This document shows, one piece after another, positions 35,241 to 44,150 of a DNA stretch of 44,150 nucleotides; position 1 is the first letter of the stretch, and each line of letters opens with the position of its first letter. This stretch comes from Flavobacteriales bacterium. Its GTDB lineage: Bacteria > Bacteroidota > Bacteroidia > CAIKAF01. The translations under genes and the position numbers were made by a program. The stretch spans positions 1-44,150 of the forward strand of contig JAKRSD010000005.1 of NCBI GenBank assembly GCA_022402535.1. Reading direction: 5' to 3'. The notes beneath the pieces are model-generated. The model ran no database searches, was not told where the DNA came from, and worked only from the letters and a program-made list of their open reading frames with translations.

Positions 35241-36512
35241 ATGCTCGATGTACGTTTTGTCCGCGAAAACAAAGAGGAAATCATAAGCCGCTTAGATAAA
35301 AGAAATCTGCCGGCCCAAGAACTCGTAACTCAAATGCTTCAGTTGGATGACATCCGCCGCGAAGCCCAACAACAATGCGATGCCACCCAGGCCGAAATGA
35401 ACAATCTTTCTGCCCAGATCGGTGAATTCTTTAAAACCGGACGTCAGGCCGAAGCCAACGAACTGAAAGCCCGCACCGTGGAGCTGAAAGAAACGGTGAA
35501 AACGCTGGAAGAAAAACAAAAAACGGCCGAACAAAATCTGACCGAATTATTATACACCATCCCCAACTCTCCCCATGCTTCCGTGCCTAAAGGCAAATCG
35601 GCAGAGGACAACGAAATTGTACGCGAAAGCGGAGCAAAACCCGACTTGGGTTCAGATGCCCTTCCCCACTGGGAAATTGCCGCAAAATATAATCTCATCA
35701 ATTTTGAACTGGGTGTAAAAATTACGGGAGCCGGTTTTCCGGTATATATAGGCCAAGGGGCCAAACTGCAACGTGCCCTTATCCAATTTTTTCTGGACGA
35801 AGCCGAAAAAGCAGGATACACGGAATATCAGGTACCGCACATGGTAAATGCCGACAGCGGATTCGGCACGGGTCAGCTGCCCGATAAAGAAGGACAGATG
35901 TACCACGATGCCACCGACGATTTGTATCTGATTCCTACTGCAGAAGTTCCGCTTACGAATCTGTACCGCGATATCATCCTGACCGAAAAAGATTTTCCCA
36001 TCAAAATGACGGGATACACTCCCTGTTTCCGCCGCGAAGCGGGTTCTTACGGAAAAGATGTTCGTGGTTTGAATCGCCTGCATCAGTTTGATAAAGTGGA
36101 GATCGTGCAAATTGCCCATCCCGATACTTCCTATGAAAATCTGGAAACCATGGTGGCCCATGTGGGCGGAATTTTAGATAAACTGGAACTCCCCTATCGT
36201 ATTTTGCGCCTCTGCGGCGGAGATATGGGATTTGCCTCTGCCCTTACCTACGATTTTGAAACCTGGTCTGCCGCCCAACAACGTTGGCTCGAAGTAAGTT
36301 CCACTTCAAATTTCGAAACCTTTCAGGCCAACCGACTGAAACTTCGTTTCAAAGATGCAAACGGCAAAACCCGCCTATGCCACACTTTGAACGGCAGCGC
36401 CCTGGCTCTGCCCCGGATTGTGGCTACGCTGCTCGAAAACAACCAAACCCCCGAGGGAATCCGTATTCCCAAATGCCTGGTACCTTACACAGGGTTTGAG
36501 TATATTAGGTAG
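35241..36512 (+). CDS. serS: Seryl-tRNA synthetase
   Basis: The product is 423 residues, normal length. N-terminal coiled-coil tRNA-binding arm (about 1-110, MLDVRFVRENKEEIISRL), then the class II catalytic core: motif 2 TPCFRREAGSYGKDVRGLNRLHQF with the ATP-binding arginines, and motif 3 at the end, HTLNGSALALPRIVATLLENNQ. It charges serine to tRNA-Ser (and tRNA-Sec where present) in the cytosol. It is single, 128 bases after rpmA; I see no clear promoter consensus in the gap. Confidence 0.96.
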   Translation: MLDVRFVRENKEEIISRLDKRNLPAQELVTQMLQLDDIRREAQQQCDATQAEMNNLSAQIGEFFKTGRQAEANELKARTVELKETVKTLEEKQKTAEQNLTELLYTIPNSPHASVPKGKSAEDNEIVRESGAKPDLGSDALPHWEIAAKYNLINFELGVKITGAGFPVYIGQGAKLQRALIQFFLDEAEKAGYTEYQVPHMVNADSGFGTGQLPDKEGQMYHDATDDLYLIPTAEVPLTNLYRDIILTEKDFPIKMTGYTPCFRREAGSYGKDVRGLNRLHQFDKVEIVQIAHPDTSYENLETMVAHVGGILDKLELPYRILRLCGGDMGFASALTYDFETWSAAQQRWLEVSSTSNFETFQANRLKLRFKDANGKTRLCHTLNGSALALPRIVATLLENNQTPEGIRIPKCLVPYTGFEYIR

Positions 36513-36573
36513 AAATAATTTTGGTATATTTATGTATTAATGATAACTTCACACTAACTAACTAAGATATTTT

Positions 36574-37533
36574 ATGCCAGAAAAAAGAACTGTTGAAGTA
36601 CATCAATTTCAAATTGAAAGAAAGGAGTCTCCAAGAAGAAAATCAATTATTCACTTTAATGCAATTGATAATTTTCAAAATATAGTGCGAAATTTTACAC
36701 AAATAATTGATGAATTTGGTGTAGATGATAATCAAAAAAGAGTAGCTAACATTTTAAAAAATCCAGAGGGCGAATCAATATTGTATATGAATGAATCAAA
36801 AGGATTTATTTCAGGAATAATATCCTCTGGGAGCTATGGTAAAGAAGAATCAGTAGTAGATGTAGAGGATATAGAAACCGAAGTTTTTAGCATCAAGAAA
36901 AACCATGCCGTCAAAAAACCATTTTACTTTTTAATATGTATTTCTCCTTTAAAAGACACTGGCTTTATTATAATGGAGAGGCAAGGATCTAATAGCATAA
37001 ATAGCTTGATTTCCTTCTTTATGTACAAATTAATATCAGAAAAATATCCAAATAATAAAATAATTATAAGAAACTTTATTGAAGACGATGTAGCAAAAAA
37101 ATATGTAGCAGATGGAAAATATAAGGAAGTCGCCTTAATTAGGTCTTTTTTACCAGCAGATGTAGCTGACCGTTATGATTTAGGAAATTTTGACACAAGT
37201 GATTATACTATCAAATTATCAATTAAACCCAATAAAAACAAAACTTTTCCTATTGCAACAAAAAACAAATTAGTTAAAATACTTGAAAGTAAACAGATTG
37301 GTTTTTTTACATCAGAGCAATTTGAAGAATTAGGATTTGATGACAACTCTAAAATACAGGTGGTATCTCAATTTAATGGCAGACAACGTACTGTAAATTT
37401 ATCTGGATCAATGAAAATAAGACCTTATTATGAAATAGAAGTAAATGTTGATGCGAGTGGAAATACAAATTACCATTCTATACATAGTGAATGTATACAA
37501 TTGCTAAATAGTTTTGGACTTGAATTATTCTAA
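36574..37533 (+). CDS. Soluble protein of unknown family, first gene of an AT-rich two-gene module
   Basis: The product is 319 residues with no signal peptide or membrane helix. A C-terminal region has a recognisable block, GRQRTVNLSGSMKIRPYYEI (about residues 270-289), and a central block, KDTGFIIMERQGSNSINSLI (about 129-148), followed by ADVADRYDLG (about 195-204). I have seen this combination in uncharacterised proteins from unrelated bacteria, but I cannot name the family. Composition is strongly AT-rich compared with serS. The stop codon TAA overlaps the ATG of the next gene (TAATG), so the two are translationally coupled. A soluble sensor or effector paired with a membrane protein is a common layout for phage-defence systems; the function here is inference. 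Confidence 0.65.
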   Translation: MPEKRTVEVHQFQIERKESPRRKSIIHFNAIDNFQNIVRNFTQIIDEFGVDDNQKRVANILKNPEGESILYMNESKGFISGIISSGSYGKEESVVDVEDIETEVFSIKKNHAVKKPFYFLICISPLKDTGFIIMERQGSNSINSLISFFMYKLISEKYPNNKIIIRNFIEDDVAKKYVADGKYKEVALIRSFLPADVADRYDLGNFDTSDYTIKLSIKPNKNKTFPIATKNKLVKILESKQIGFFTSEQFEELGFDDNSKIQVVSQFNGRQRTVNLSGSMKIRPYYEIEVNVDASGNTNYHSIHSECIQLLNSFGLELF

Positions 37534-38132
37534 TGAATAATAAATTGAACATAATTAATATAGTAAAGGAACATGCACAATCTTTAAGCATGATTCCTTT
37601 TAATTTTAACACTTTAATTAAAGGTGAATTTTTTCATTTCATCTGGATTCCATTATTTGTATCAGCGGTAATTTGTACATTTTTTAAAGCTCCAACAAAT
37701 GAAACTTTAAGCTATATTTCAACTATTTTATCAATTTTCATTGGATTATTTTTAAACCTTTTAGTTTTTCTATTTCCATTCATAGACAATCCTCATAAAG
37801 TTAAGGACACAAAAAATCGATATTTGCTAATAAAAGAAACATTTTATAATATTTCTTTTGTAATTATACTTTGTATTTTATCATTAATAATAGTATTCTC
37901 GTACGGACTAAGTTTTAGTAATTTTATAAAAAATAAAACTTATTCAATTAAATATTTTGAAGAATATATTTTCATTTTACACTGGGGGAAATTGTTTTTT
38001 TTGAAAATACAGTCATTTTTAATTTATTTCTCTTTAATTGAAATATTTCTTACACTATTAATGATAATGAAGCGAGTTACCAAGCTATTTGCAACTGAAT
38101 TAAAGCATGCTTCTGAAGATATTATAAAATAA
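37533..38132 (+). CDS. Four-helix membrane protein, second gene of the AT-rich module
   Basis: The product is 199 residues with four hydrophobic helices at about 30-47, 58-85, 100-125 and 150-178, connected by basic and polar loops, and a charged C-terminal tail of about 20 residues. There is no enzymatic motif. It starts on the last base of the upstream stop codon, so it depends on translation of the first gene. Size and layout recall membrane effectors of two-gene defence systems, for example KwaA of Kiwa (about 190-200 residues, four helices), but I see no sequence match and the gene order is reversed compared with Kiwa. Function unknown. Confidence 0.65.
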   Translation: MNNKLNIINIVKEHAQSLSMIPFNFNTLIKGEFFHFIWIPLFVSAVICTFFKAPTNETLSYISTILSIFIGLFLNLLVFLFPFIDNPHKVKDTKNRYLLIKETFYNISFVIILCILSLIIVFSYGLSFSNFIKNKTYSIKYFEEYIFILHWGKLFFLKIQSFLIYFSLIEIFLTLLMIMKRVTKLFATELKHASEDIIK

Positions 38133-38246
38133 ATTTTTACTTTCAATTTTGCATCTTATTGTTATATTTCACCGACAAGACTTTATTAATAATTAACGGG
38201 AGTTAGATTAAACGCCAAATAATAAACACATTATAATTAACACCAT

Positions 38247-39224
38247 CTATCTTACCACCGTTATCGTTCCCGTTTGGCGGCCGCTGCATTCGTGTTCTAA
38301 AATGTAATAGTACACGCCTTCGCTCAGTTGGCTTGGCATGTTCAGGGTTTTGGTTTCGCCCTGCCAGTTGTTGGCGTAGTTACTGCTGCGGAACACCTCC
38401 GTGCCCCAGCGGTTGTAGATATACAGGCTGCTGCCGGGGTACAGGCCCTGTATGTAAAATACATCGTTTACCCCGTCGCCGTTGGGGGTAATGATATTGG
38501 GAACGTTTAAGGGCGGCCTCGGCACTTCGCAGAGCTCTACCATGTCTATGTAATAGTAGCATATATCTCTCCCATCCTCTCTCACTTTTACCAATGTGGT
38601 ATCATAGCGCGAGGTAAAATCACCGATGGTCAGATATTGTTCTCCACCCTCTGCCATAAATGTATAAGAAAGCAATGTCCAGTTTGCCGTGTCGTTTACG
38701 GCATTGCCGGGACCTGCATAGGTTGGGTTTACGTGGTCTATAATCCAGGGAATTTGCGAATAAATACTGTCTTTTGTGATGGCCGCCTGCATGTTAGGAG
38801 ATGCATAATTGCTAGTATCGGCAAGGCTTACATAAAAACTCAGGGTGTATTCCGTGCAGGGTTTTAAGGGTTCTTTCAGCTTGGTTTGGATGTATTCTTT
38901 ATAGTAATAAGAATCATCATATTTTTTATCATAATAAACCAAAATACCTACATAAGAAACACCTTCAAAAGGCTGTTGATAGCCTCCAGCATTTTTGGGC
39001 ACGCCAAGTGATAAAAAAGTGATATTATTAATTGAATGGTAGTATTCAGTTGATGTAGAATCAGGGGAGTACCAATACACCAAATTTTCAAAAAAAACAA
39101 CACCGCCTTCCAGCCCCGAGGTATCTGCAAATGTAGGATCGAGGGTTAAGGATTCCGGGCAGTTTTGGCCCTGTAGTCTTAACCCTGCATAAAATAGAAT
39201 GTGTATAAAAATAATATATTTCAT
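38247..39224 (-). CDS. Secreted protein with T9SS type B (gliding-type) sorting domain, second copy
   Basis: The product is 325 residues from the ATG at 39224, starting with a signal peptide ([20 protein letters not shown]). The middle has a jelly-roll-like domain with [37 protein letters not shown] and [16 protein letters not shown]. The C-terminus is a type B sorting domain: [32 protein letters not shown] and TGTITVVR. The upstream in-frame extension to 39263 is encoded by the terminator hairpin and is probably not translated. It is a paralogue of the gene at 40029-41039, with near-identical C-terminal DNA. A terminator lies directly in front of its start codon. Confidence 0.82.
   Translation of the reverse strand: MKYIIFIHILFYAGLRLQGQNCPESLTLDPTFADTSGLEGGVVFFENLVYWYSPDSTSTEYYHSINNITFLSLGVPKNAGGYQQPFEGVSYVGILVYYDKKYDDSYYYKEYIQTKLKEPLKPCTEYTLSFYVSLADTSNYASPNMQAAITKDSIYSQIPWIIDHVNPTYAGPGNAVNDTANWTLLSYTFMAEGGEQYLTIGDFTSRYDTTLVKVREDGRDICYYYIDMVELCEVPRPPLNVPNIITPNGDGVNDVFYIQGLYPGSSLYIYNRWGTEVFRSSNYANNWQGETKTLNMPSQLSEGVYYYILEHECSGRQTGTITVVR
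38261..38559. repeat. Copy 1 of the near-identical type B sorting-domain segment
   Basis: Aligned without gaps to 40043-40341 (offset 1782), I count about 18 differences in 299 bases, about 94% identity. Outside this block the two genes differ strongly. The block codes for the end of the jelly-roll domain and the full type B sorting domain. Confidence 0.8.
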
Positions 39225-39225
39225 A

Positions 39226-39261
39226 AAAAAAGGTGTGTCCGGAGCCTGGCTCCGGACACAC
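39226..39261 (-). terminator. Strong terminator directly in front of the second type B gene
   Basis: GTGTGTCCGGAGC pairs perfectly with GCTCCGGACACAC around a 3-base loop (39233-39261) and is followed on the minus strand by a T-run (39226-39232) that almost touches the ATG at 39224. It should end transcription of the remnant gene at 39268-40017 and leaves no space for a separate promoter before the next gene, unless transcription starts upstream and reads through. Confidence 0.85.
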
Positions 39262-39267
39262 ATAACA

Positions 39268-40017
39268 TCATAATTTTTGAATCTGTTTTGTTTTAATCAT
39301 CACTCCGTCCTCATAAACCGTACAGAAATATACTCCTTTGGGCAGGGCATCAGCAGGTATCAATATCATATTAGATCCTCTGAAGGCATTAAATTCACCC
39401 ATTTTTCGGCCATATAGATCCGTAATTACCGCATTTGTTTTTTCGGCTTCTTCCACCGTTTCAAATACCAGAGCAAATTCACCGGCACTCGGATTGGGAT
39501 AAATTACAAAATGTTCTTTTTCTTCTTCCGTTGTGTTCTCCTCCACCTTCAACGTTTTTGGAAGCAGCAGATAGCTTTCTTCGCAGGAGTTCACATACAG
39601 CGTATCGGGATTGGCCCCGTACAAAATGTTACGTGCCGTATAAACCGCCTCACCGTATTTATACGGACATTCAATTGCCAGTTCGGTCAATACCTGAATT
39701 TCGGCTTCGCTCAGTTCAATGGTTGAATCGGTCTGGTTATTTTTCTCAAAATAAAAACCCAGTACCGTTTTGAGTTTGCTTTCAATTTCTAAGGTATCGT
39801 TTACGGTATTCAGCGTAACCAAGGCTTCGGTGTAGCGTGTGTTGATAGCGGAATCTTTGGCCTGCTCCAGCCGCCCCAATGTGGTTTGTTCCAATGCCGC
39901 CTTATACTGATAAAGGGCCGCATCCAACATGCCGGTGGTATCTTCTTTTACGGCACGGTAGAGTAACAGTTCCCGGTTCCATGCTATGTTGTTTGCTTCC
40001 TCCGCTCTCATTTTCAT
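39268..40017 (-). CDS. N-terminally truncated T9SS type A cargo remnant
   Basis: The reading frame from the ATG at 40017 gives 249 residues. It matches the last third of the large protein at 41084-44125: shared helical block ([19 protein letters not shown] versus [19 protein letters not shown]), the segment [17 protein letters not shown] and the type A sorting domain ([11 protein letters not shown] ... TKQIQKL). There is no signal peptide and all of the beta-helix part is missing, so as it stands it could not be exported. The frame is open up to 40071, but the first part of that overlaps the type B gene out of frame. Probably a decaying duplicate; I keep it as a CDS because the frame is intact. 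Confidence 0.65.
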   Translation of the reverse strand: MKMRAEEANNIAWNRELLLYRAVKEDTTGMLDAALYQYKAALEQTTLGRLEQAKDSAINTRYTEALVTLNTVNDTLEIESKLKTVLGFYFEKNNQTDSTIELSEAEIQVLTELAIECPYKYGEAVYTARNILYGANPDTLYVNSCEESYLLLPKTLKVEENTTEEEKEHFVIYPNPSAGEFALVFETVEEAEKTNAVITDLYGRKMGEFNAFRGSNMILIPADALPKGVYFCTVYEDGVMIKTKQIQKL

Positions 40018-40028
40018 TCTCACTCTGA

Positions 40029-41039
40029 CTAGCGCGCTAGCGTTATCGTTCCCGTTTGCCGGCCGCTGCATTCGTGTTCTAAAATATAAAAATACACCCC
40101 TTCGTTTAGTTGGCTTGGCATGTTCAGGGTTTTGGTTTCGCCCTGCCAGTTGTTGGCATAGTTACTGCTGCGGAACACCTCCGTGCCCCATCGGTTGTAA
40201 ATATACAAGCTGCTGCCGGGGTACAGACCCTGTATGTCAAATACATCGTTTACCCCGTCGCCGTTGGGGGTAATGATATTGGGAACATTTAAGGGCGGCC
40301 TCGGCACCTCGCAGAGTTCAACCATGTCTATGTAATAGTAACTGAGCTCTCTTCCATTATCTTTTACCTGCACTAAATTTGTGTCGTAGCGCGAGGTAAA
40401 GTTTCCTATGGTAAGCCATTCTTCTCCTCCTTCTGCCATAAATGTGTAGGAAAGCTGGGTCCAATTTGCCGTATCGCTTACCGCATAGCCGGGGCCGGCA
40501 TAGGTGGGGGTTATGTGGTCTATTATGTCAAAGCCGGTCCATTGCAAGCTGTCAGATGATAAATAAGCCTGAATTTCGGCACTTGCATATTTGCTTGTAT
40601 CAGCCAGGCTCACATAAAAACTAAGCGTATATTCAGTACAGGGTTTTAAAACTTCCTTTAAGCGTACCTGTAAATATTCTCTGTAATTTATATAATAATC
40701 ATTGGGGTCAGCATAATAAATCAAAAATCCACCATACGCAATTCCATTTTGGGGATTTTGAAACCCAAACCGATTTAGAGGTTGTCCTCTTAGAGGTGGA
40801 TAAACGTTAGAACCTGCACAAGAAAAATAATTTAAACAATCATGGAATAAATCAGGGGTTGTATTATTAGGGGAAGTCCAATGAGCAACATGTATAAAAT
40901 AGAGAGGAAATGAGCCTGCCCTTGTATCCAAAGTGTCCTCAAAAGAAGGGTTGGGGACGATATTACCGGAACAGTTTTGCCCCCATATACTTCCCGCAAA
41001 GAGTATGGTAATTAACGCTATGTAAACCGCTTTTGTCAT
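40029..41039 (-). CDS. Secreted protein with T9SS type B (gliding-type) sorting domain, first copy
   Basis: The product is 336 residues from the ATG at 41039 (a TTG at 41045 adds two), with a signal peptide ending [10 protein letters not shown]. The jelly-roll-like middle part has [31 protein letters not shown] and [18 protein letters not shown], and the type B sorting domain matches that of the gene at 38247-39224. PNPSFEDT near the N-terminus is typical of carbohydrate-binding-like domains in Bacteroidota cargo. The stop codon is 12 bases before the start of the truncated type A remnant. A GC-rich hairpin lies nine bases before the ATG. Confidence 0.82.
   Translation of the reverse strand: MTKAVYIALITILFAGSIWGQNCSGNIVPNPSFEDTLDTRAGSFPLYFIHVAHWTSPNNTTPDLFHDCLNYFSCAGSNVYPPLRGQPLNRFGFQNPQNGIAYGGFLIYYADPNDYYINYREYLQVRLKEVLKPCTEYTLSFYVSLADTSKYASAEIQAYLSSDSLQWTGFDIIDHITPTYAGPGYAVSDTANWTQLSYTFMAEGGEEWLTIGNFTSRYDTNLVQVKDNGRELSYYYIDMVELCEVPRPPLNVPNIITPNGDGVNDVFDIQGLYPGSSLYIYNRWGTEVFRSSNYANNWQGETKTLNMPSQLNEGVYFYILEHECSGRQTGTITLAR
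40043..40341. repeat. Copy 2 of the near-identical type B sorting-domain segment
   Basis: Partner of 38261-38559, about 94% identical over 299 bases without gaps. The near-identity stops at about the codon for the YYYIDMV motif, while the upstream coding parts show only moderate similarity, so the block behaves like an exchangeable unit. Confidence 0.8.
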
Positions 41040-41048
41040 ATTCAAATA

Positions 41049-41076
41049 TTGGGGGCGGTAAACATTCCGCCCCCAA
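41049..41076 (-). other. GC-rich hairpin in front of the first type B gene
   Basis: TTGGGGGCGG (41049-41058) pairs perfectly with CCGCCCCCAA (41067-41076) with an 8-base loop. It follows the large type A gene by 7 bases and ends 9 bases before the ATG of the next gene. On the minus strand no long T-run follows, so it is a weak terminator at best, or a structure in the intergenic mRNA. Confidence 0.6.
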
Positions 41077-41083
41077 ATTAATT

Positions 41084-44000
41084 TCAGAGTTTTTCCAATT
41101 TTCCGTTACCTATCAGGTTACCCGTATCATCAAAAACACGATACAGGTACATTCCCCTGCCCAGAACGCTTCCGTTCAGCAGGTGAACCCCGCTGCTTTT
41201 AAAAGATTCGGTAATTCCTAGAGGTCTTCCCTGTAAATCATAAATTTCTACCCTGCCGCCCGTTATGTTTGGCGGCAGCACAAATACAAAATTGTCCGGT
41301 GATGGATTGGGGTAAACCAACACACCGGTTTCTTCCTCTTGTGTCTGCCCAGCATCTGCTTTTTTCTGCAAGTTCCAGTTTACGGCTTCACATTCCGTTT
41401 CAAACAGGGTGTCGGGATTGTAATAGTAAATCAGGTTTCTTGCAGAATAAACCGCCTCGCCATATTTATATACGCATTGCCCTGCCAACTCTTCCAGAAA
41501 TGCTTTTTCTGTTTCTGAAAACTCCCAAACGCTATCTGTCAGTGCAGATTTTTGGGTAATAAGCCCATAAACCGTTTTCAGATAGGTTTCCATACTGTCG
41601 GCAGCGGCAGTGGCCGTAAGGCGGGTTTGTGCATCGGCCGTATTTCCGTTCAGCAGACTGTCTTTGGCTGCATCCAGCATTCCTTTTGAGGTGGCTTCCA
41701 CACTCATTTTATATTGATACAGGGCAGCATCCAACATGCCGGTGGTATCTTCTTTTACCATTCGGTAAAGAGCCATTTCGCGACTCCAAACTATTTCGTC
41801 TTTAAAAGCCAGTGAATCATCTACCCCTGTGCTGTCGTTGAGCAGTCCCAACAGAATCTCATTCCGGTCTTCCAGGTCTCCCATAACATCACGGCAGTTC
41901 CAAACAAAATTAGCAATATCGGAGTTGTCGGTCTGGGTAGCGTGCCAAGTAACAATTTGAGGACAACCATCTCCAATAGATATAAAATTACTCGGCCAAA
42001 ATACAGAGCCATTGAATTTGAGCCAAAATGCCGACGCAGAGCCACCAGATCCATTACCGAAAGCATAAAGGTGCTCATTCCAAGTGTTACCGTACCAGGC
42101 ATTCATGTGGGCGGTTTTAGGAGGCCCCTGCACGCCTATCTGCCCCCAGTTAACATATACTCCCGTGCGTCCGTTGTGCATATAATTGGCTCCCACGGTG
42201 CTACTCAGCTGGTCGCCCCCAAAAAACATACTGATCTGGTTGGAGTGTATATTATTACACAGGGTAGATGCCGCCGGCGAATACTCCACGCGTATGCCCA
42301 TGCTCTGGCCTATGCCGGCGCCGTACTCGTATATGTTGTTTTCGGCTATGTGGGCCTTGGGGCAGTAGTTTACCCGTATGCCCTCGGGGTACGAGGTAAT
42401 ATGGGCATGGGTGTTCACCAGGTTGTTCATTACCTGCGGGGTGGTTATCTGGCTCAGGTGTATGCCAAAGCGGTACTGCCACACCTCGTTGGCATTCACA
42501 AACACGGCATAGGGCTGCGAACTGGCCAGCGGGTTTTCTATCCGTATGCCGTAGGTGGGCACGGTGTTGAAATCGGTGAGCTTTTTAACGATGTTGCCGA
42601 ATATGAACGCGGGGCGGTTGCGCAGGTCGTACAGGTAAATACCGGATTTGGCCTGGTGTATGGTGTTCTGCACGGCAAAAAACACATTTTCGGCAAAGTA
42701 GTTGCCGGTGCCGTGTATGCCGTAGTCGCGTATATTGGTCATGTGGTTTAAGTGTATGTGTGAACTCACGTTGCCCAGCACATAAATGCCGCCCGTACAG
42801 TTGTTAAACGTGTTTTTGGCAAAAGGGTTGCTTTGTATGCCCGCAAACAGCCGCGAGTGGGGTTCGGTAATTTTGCGGGCGTTTACCAGTATGGCCACGT
42901 TGAGGTCGGTGCCCTTGCCGCATAACAGCCCGGCGGGGTTGTGGCACTTTATGTTTTCAAAGTGGTTGTTCTGTACCCTTAAAAATTCTACCCTCTCGGC
43001 ATATATGCCCCTGTAGGCATCCGAAATTTCGTTGCGGTCGGACACCGGCCCCTCGCGGCCTATGAAAATTTCGCGGATGTTGTACAGCTCTATGGCATTG
43101 TAGGTGTACTGGCCCGCAAAGGGCGCCTTCATCTGTGCGGGATTACAGCGCAGGATATTATCTTTAAAATAGGAGGAAGTGAAACCGGAGGCTGGTATGG
43201 TATTGTTTACGAGCATGTGGCGGCGGTTGTTTTCCAGCACGGACATCTGCACGTTCCATTTGGAGGTGTTGGTAAAATTGAGTGCCGATTTGGCATCGCG
43301 CACGGTACTCTGGTTTAAAATGAGTTCGCCCGGGGCAAAAATGCCTTCCCACATTTCGGTGCAGGCCTCCAGCACGGAACCCTGCACAATTTCGAGTTTG
43401 GTGCCGGCGGGCACGGTGAGTTTACTGCCAGGGGCAAATTTCAGATTCAGGTTATTCATCGTGAACACGGGCGAATTTACCACCAAATTTCCGATTATGG
43501 AAGCCGACTGCCCGGGGCTCATGTTGAGCTGCGAAGTGTAGGTAACGCTGTTGAGGTCGGTGCCGAAGGATTTGTCGGCAGGGCAATGACAGAAGCCTAC
43601 CGGTTTTACGGAAATGTCGTCAATGTAGTAGTAAGCGGCAGTGCCCAATTGTTGAGTAAGGGCAGGGTATGCCGGATTTGCGGTTACCGGGGTAACTGCA
43701 GGAGTCTGTCCGGTAAAATTAAAATGGCCAACGATAATAGTATTCTCCGGTAAAGTGTTAGCTGCATTAAAAATTCCACTTATTTCAGTCCAACCATTTT
43801 TGTCTGTTACCACATTGGAGGTAATACAGCGGTTAGGATTTATTGTAATTATGTTATTCTGCTGTGTTCCCGGAAAATTCTGTGTAGTCTGCGAAGGGGA
43901 ATTTACAAGGCATGCAGAAACTTTTGTCGCATGACTGGAACCTTCAGCAAGTGAAACCTTAAATTTTACATCATACTGTTCACCCGGTTGTAACGACTCT

Positions 44001-44125
44001 TTGAGGTTGGCAAAAAAATATTCTCTGCTACCGCCTGAAGTATATGTCAAAAAACCCGCATATCCGCCCCCGGTGGCTGCCTGCTGATATCCTACACCGT
44101 CAAACTGTCTAAAAACCTCTTTAAT
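41084..44125 (-). CDS. Large beta-helix T9SS type A cargo protein, start not found (partial or frameshifted)
   Basis: The frame is open from a TAA at 44126-44128 down to the stop at 41084, about 1013 codons. It begins in mid-domain: the first residues ([21 protein letters not shown]) match the jelly-roll-like domain of the two type B proteins ([10 protein letters not shown] versus [10 protein letters not shown]), with no signal peptide. Next comes a right-handed beta-helix with many N- and H-rich turns (about 43550-41950), a helical block (about 41900-41400) and a type A sorting domain ([14 protein letters not shown] and following). A single extra A in the A-run at 44120-44122 would join a second open frame upstream (NKLK|EVFRQ), so a frameshift or sequence error is likely. 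A TTG at 44050 is the first usable start but is inside the domain. Confidence 0.78.
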   Translation of the reverse strand: MKEVFRQFDGVGYQQAATGGGYAGFLTYTSGGSREYFFANLKESLQPGEQYDVKFKVSLAEGSSHATKVSACLVNSPSQTTQNFPGTQQNNIITINPNRCITSNVVTDKNGWTEISGIFNAANTLPENTIIVGHFNFTGQTPAVTPVTANPAYPALTQQLGTAAYYYIDDISVKPVGFCHCPADKSFGTDLNSVTYTSQLNMSPGQSASIIGNLVVNSPVFTMNNLNLKFAPGSKLTVPAGTKLEIVQGSVLEACTEMWEGIFAPGELILNQSTVRDAKSALNFTNTSKWNVQMSVLENNRRHMLVNNTIPASGFTSSYFKDNILRCNPAQMKAPFAGQYTYNAIELYNIREIFIGREGPVSDRNEISDAYRGIYAERVEFLRVQNNHFENIKCHNPAGLLCGKGTDLNVAILVNARKITEPHSRLFAGIQSNPFAKNTFNNCTGGIYVLGNVSSHIHLNHMTNIRDYGIHGTGNYFAENVFFAVQNTIHQAKSGIYLYDLRNRPAFIFGNIVKKLTDFNTVPTYGIRIENPLASSQPYAVFVNANEVWQYRFGIHLSQITTPQVMNNLVNTHAHITSYPEGIRVNYCPKAHIAENNIYEYGAGIGQSMGIRVEYSPAASTLCNNIHSNQISMFFGGDQLSSTVGANYMHNGRTGVYVNWGQIGVQGPPKTAHMNAWYGNTWNEHLYAFGNGSGGSASAFWLKFNGSVFWPSNFISIGDGCPQIVTWHATQTDNSDIANFVWNCRDVMGDLEDRNEILLGLLNDSTGVDDSLAFKDEIVWSREMALYRMVKEDTTGMLDAALYQYKMSVEATSKGMLDAAKDSLLNGNTADAQTRLTATAAADSMETYLKTVYGLITQKSALTDSVWEFSETEKAFLEELAGQCVYKYGEAVYSARNLIYYYNPDTLFETECEAVNWNLQKKADAGQTQEEETGVLVYPNPSPDNFVFVLPPNITGGRVEIYDLQGRPLGITESFKSSGVHLLNGSVLGRGMYLYRVFDDTGNLIGNGKLEKL

Positions 44126-44150
44126 TTATTAACATATTGAATGTTAATAA

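Noticed and set aside
36574-38132. Assignment of the AT-rich pair to the Kiwa defence system
   Set aside because: Sizes and membrane topology are similar, but gene order is reversed and I cannot see a DUF4868 signature in the soluble protein.
38328-40292. Matching 60-codon plus-strand frames at 38328 and 40110 as a duplicated small gene
   Set aside because: They are antisense shadows of the near-identical sorting-domain segments and are alike only because that DNA is.
41942-42751. Open frame of 269 codons on the plus strand opposite the beta-helix gene
   Set aside because: It is antisense to a repetitive beta-helix region with biased codon use, and the V/Y/H-rich translation looks like a complement of the real frame.
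1-44150. tRNA, rRNA genes and CRISPR arrays
   Set aside because: I looked for tRNA-like T-arm words, rRNA segments and regularly spaced repeats and found none that hold up.

Overview
The window looks like a chromosomal piece from a member of the Bacteroidota. The evidence is several proteins with type IX secretion (T9SS) C-terminal sorting domains of types A and B, a CarboxypepD-reg/TonB-dependent receptor, many TTG starts with little Shine-Dalgarno signal, and promoters of the Bacteroidota sigma type (TTTG, then about 18-21 bases, then TAnnTTTG). Most of it is ordinary housekeeping sequence of moderate GC, with a few clearly AT-richer accessory patches. I see no rRNA, tRNA, CRISPR array, transposase or phage gene.

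Layout. 1-1444: an AT-rich pair of small genes, the first with PD-(D/E)XK-nuclease-like residues, followed by a large imperfect hairpin that resembles the recombination sites of integron-type cassettes, then a gene-free stretch with a second GC-rich hairpin. 1445-4135: a DUF808/YedI membrane protein, a membrane-anchored alpha/beta hydrolase and a nitroreductase. 4136-6643: an operator-like region, a good promoter and a 739-residue protein of unknown function with possible TULIP-like features. 6812-11837 (minus strand): a secreted protein, glutamate dehydrogenase and a TonB-dependent receptor, the last two each followed by a terminator.

11901-17578 (plus): dprA, then a tight four-gene set of carbamoyltransferase, SGNH/GDSL esterase-like protein, a 49-residue DUF5989 protein and an SxtJ-type membrane protein, probably a surface-glycan modification module, followed by a small lipoprotein. 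queA (minus) and murF (plus) are divergent; murF overlaps a GT-C type glycosyltransferase by 4 bases. Then come tex, a secreted beta-helix protein with a T9SS signal, a cupin, a DUF3089 hydrolase behind an aldehyde dehydrogenase, a YciI-like secreted protein, a TPR/HisKA_2 sensor kinase, a 2Fe-2S flavin reductase, a TIP30-like atypical SDR, an EamA transporter, and the rplU-rpmA-serS group.

36574-38132 is a markedly AT-rich, translationally coupled pair: a soluble 319-residue protein plus a four-helix membrane protein. Gene layout and composition suggest an acquired two-component system, possibly phage defence; this is the best candidate for something undescribed. 38247-44125 (minus) is a run of T9SS cargo genes that appears to come from duplication and recombination: a large beta-helix protein with a type A sorting domain, a type B protein, an N-terminally truncated type A remnant, and a second type B protein. 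The two type B C-terminal domains are about 94% identical in DNA while the rest of those genes is much more diverged.
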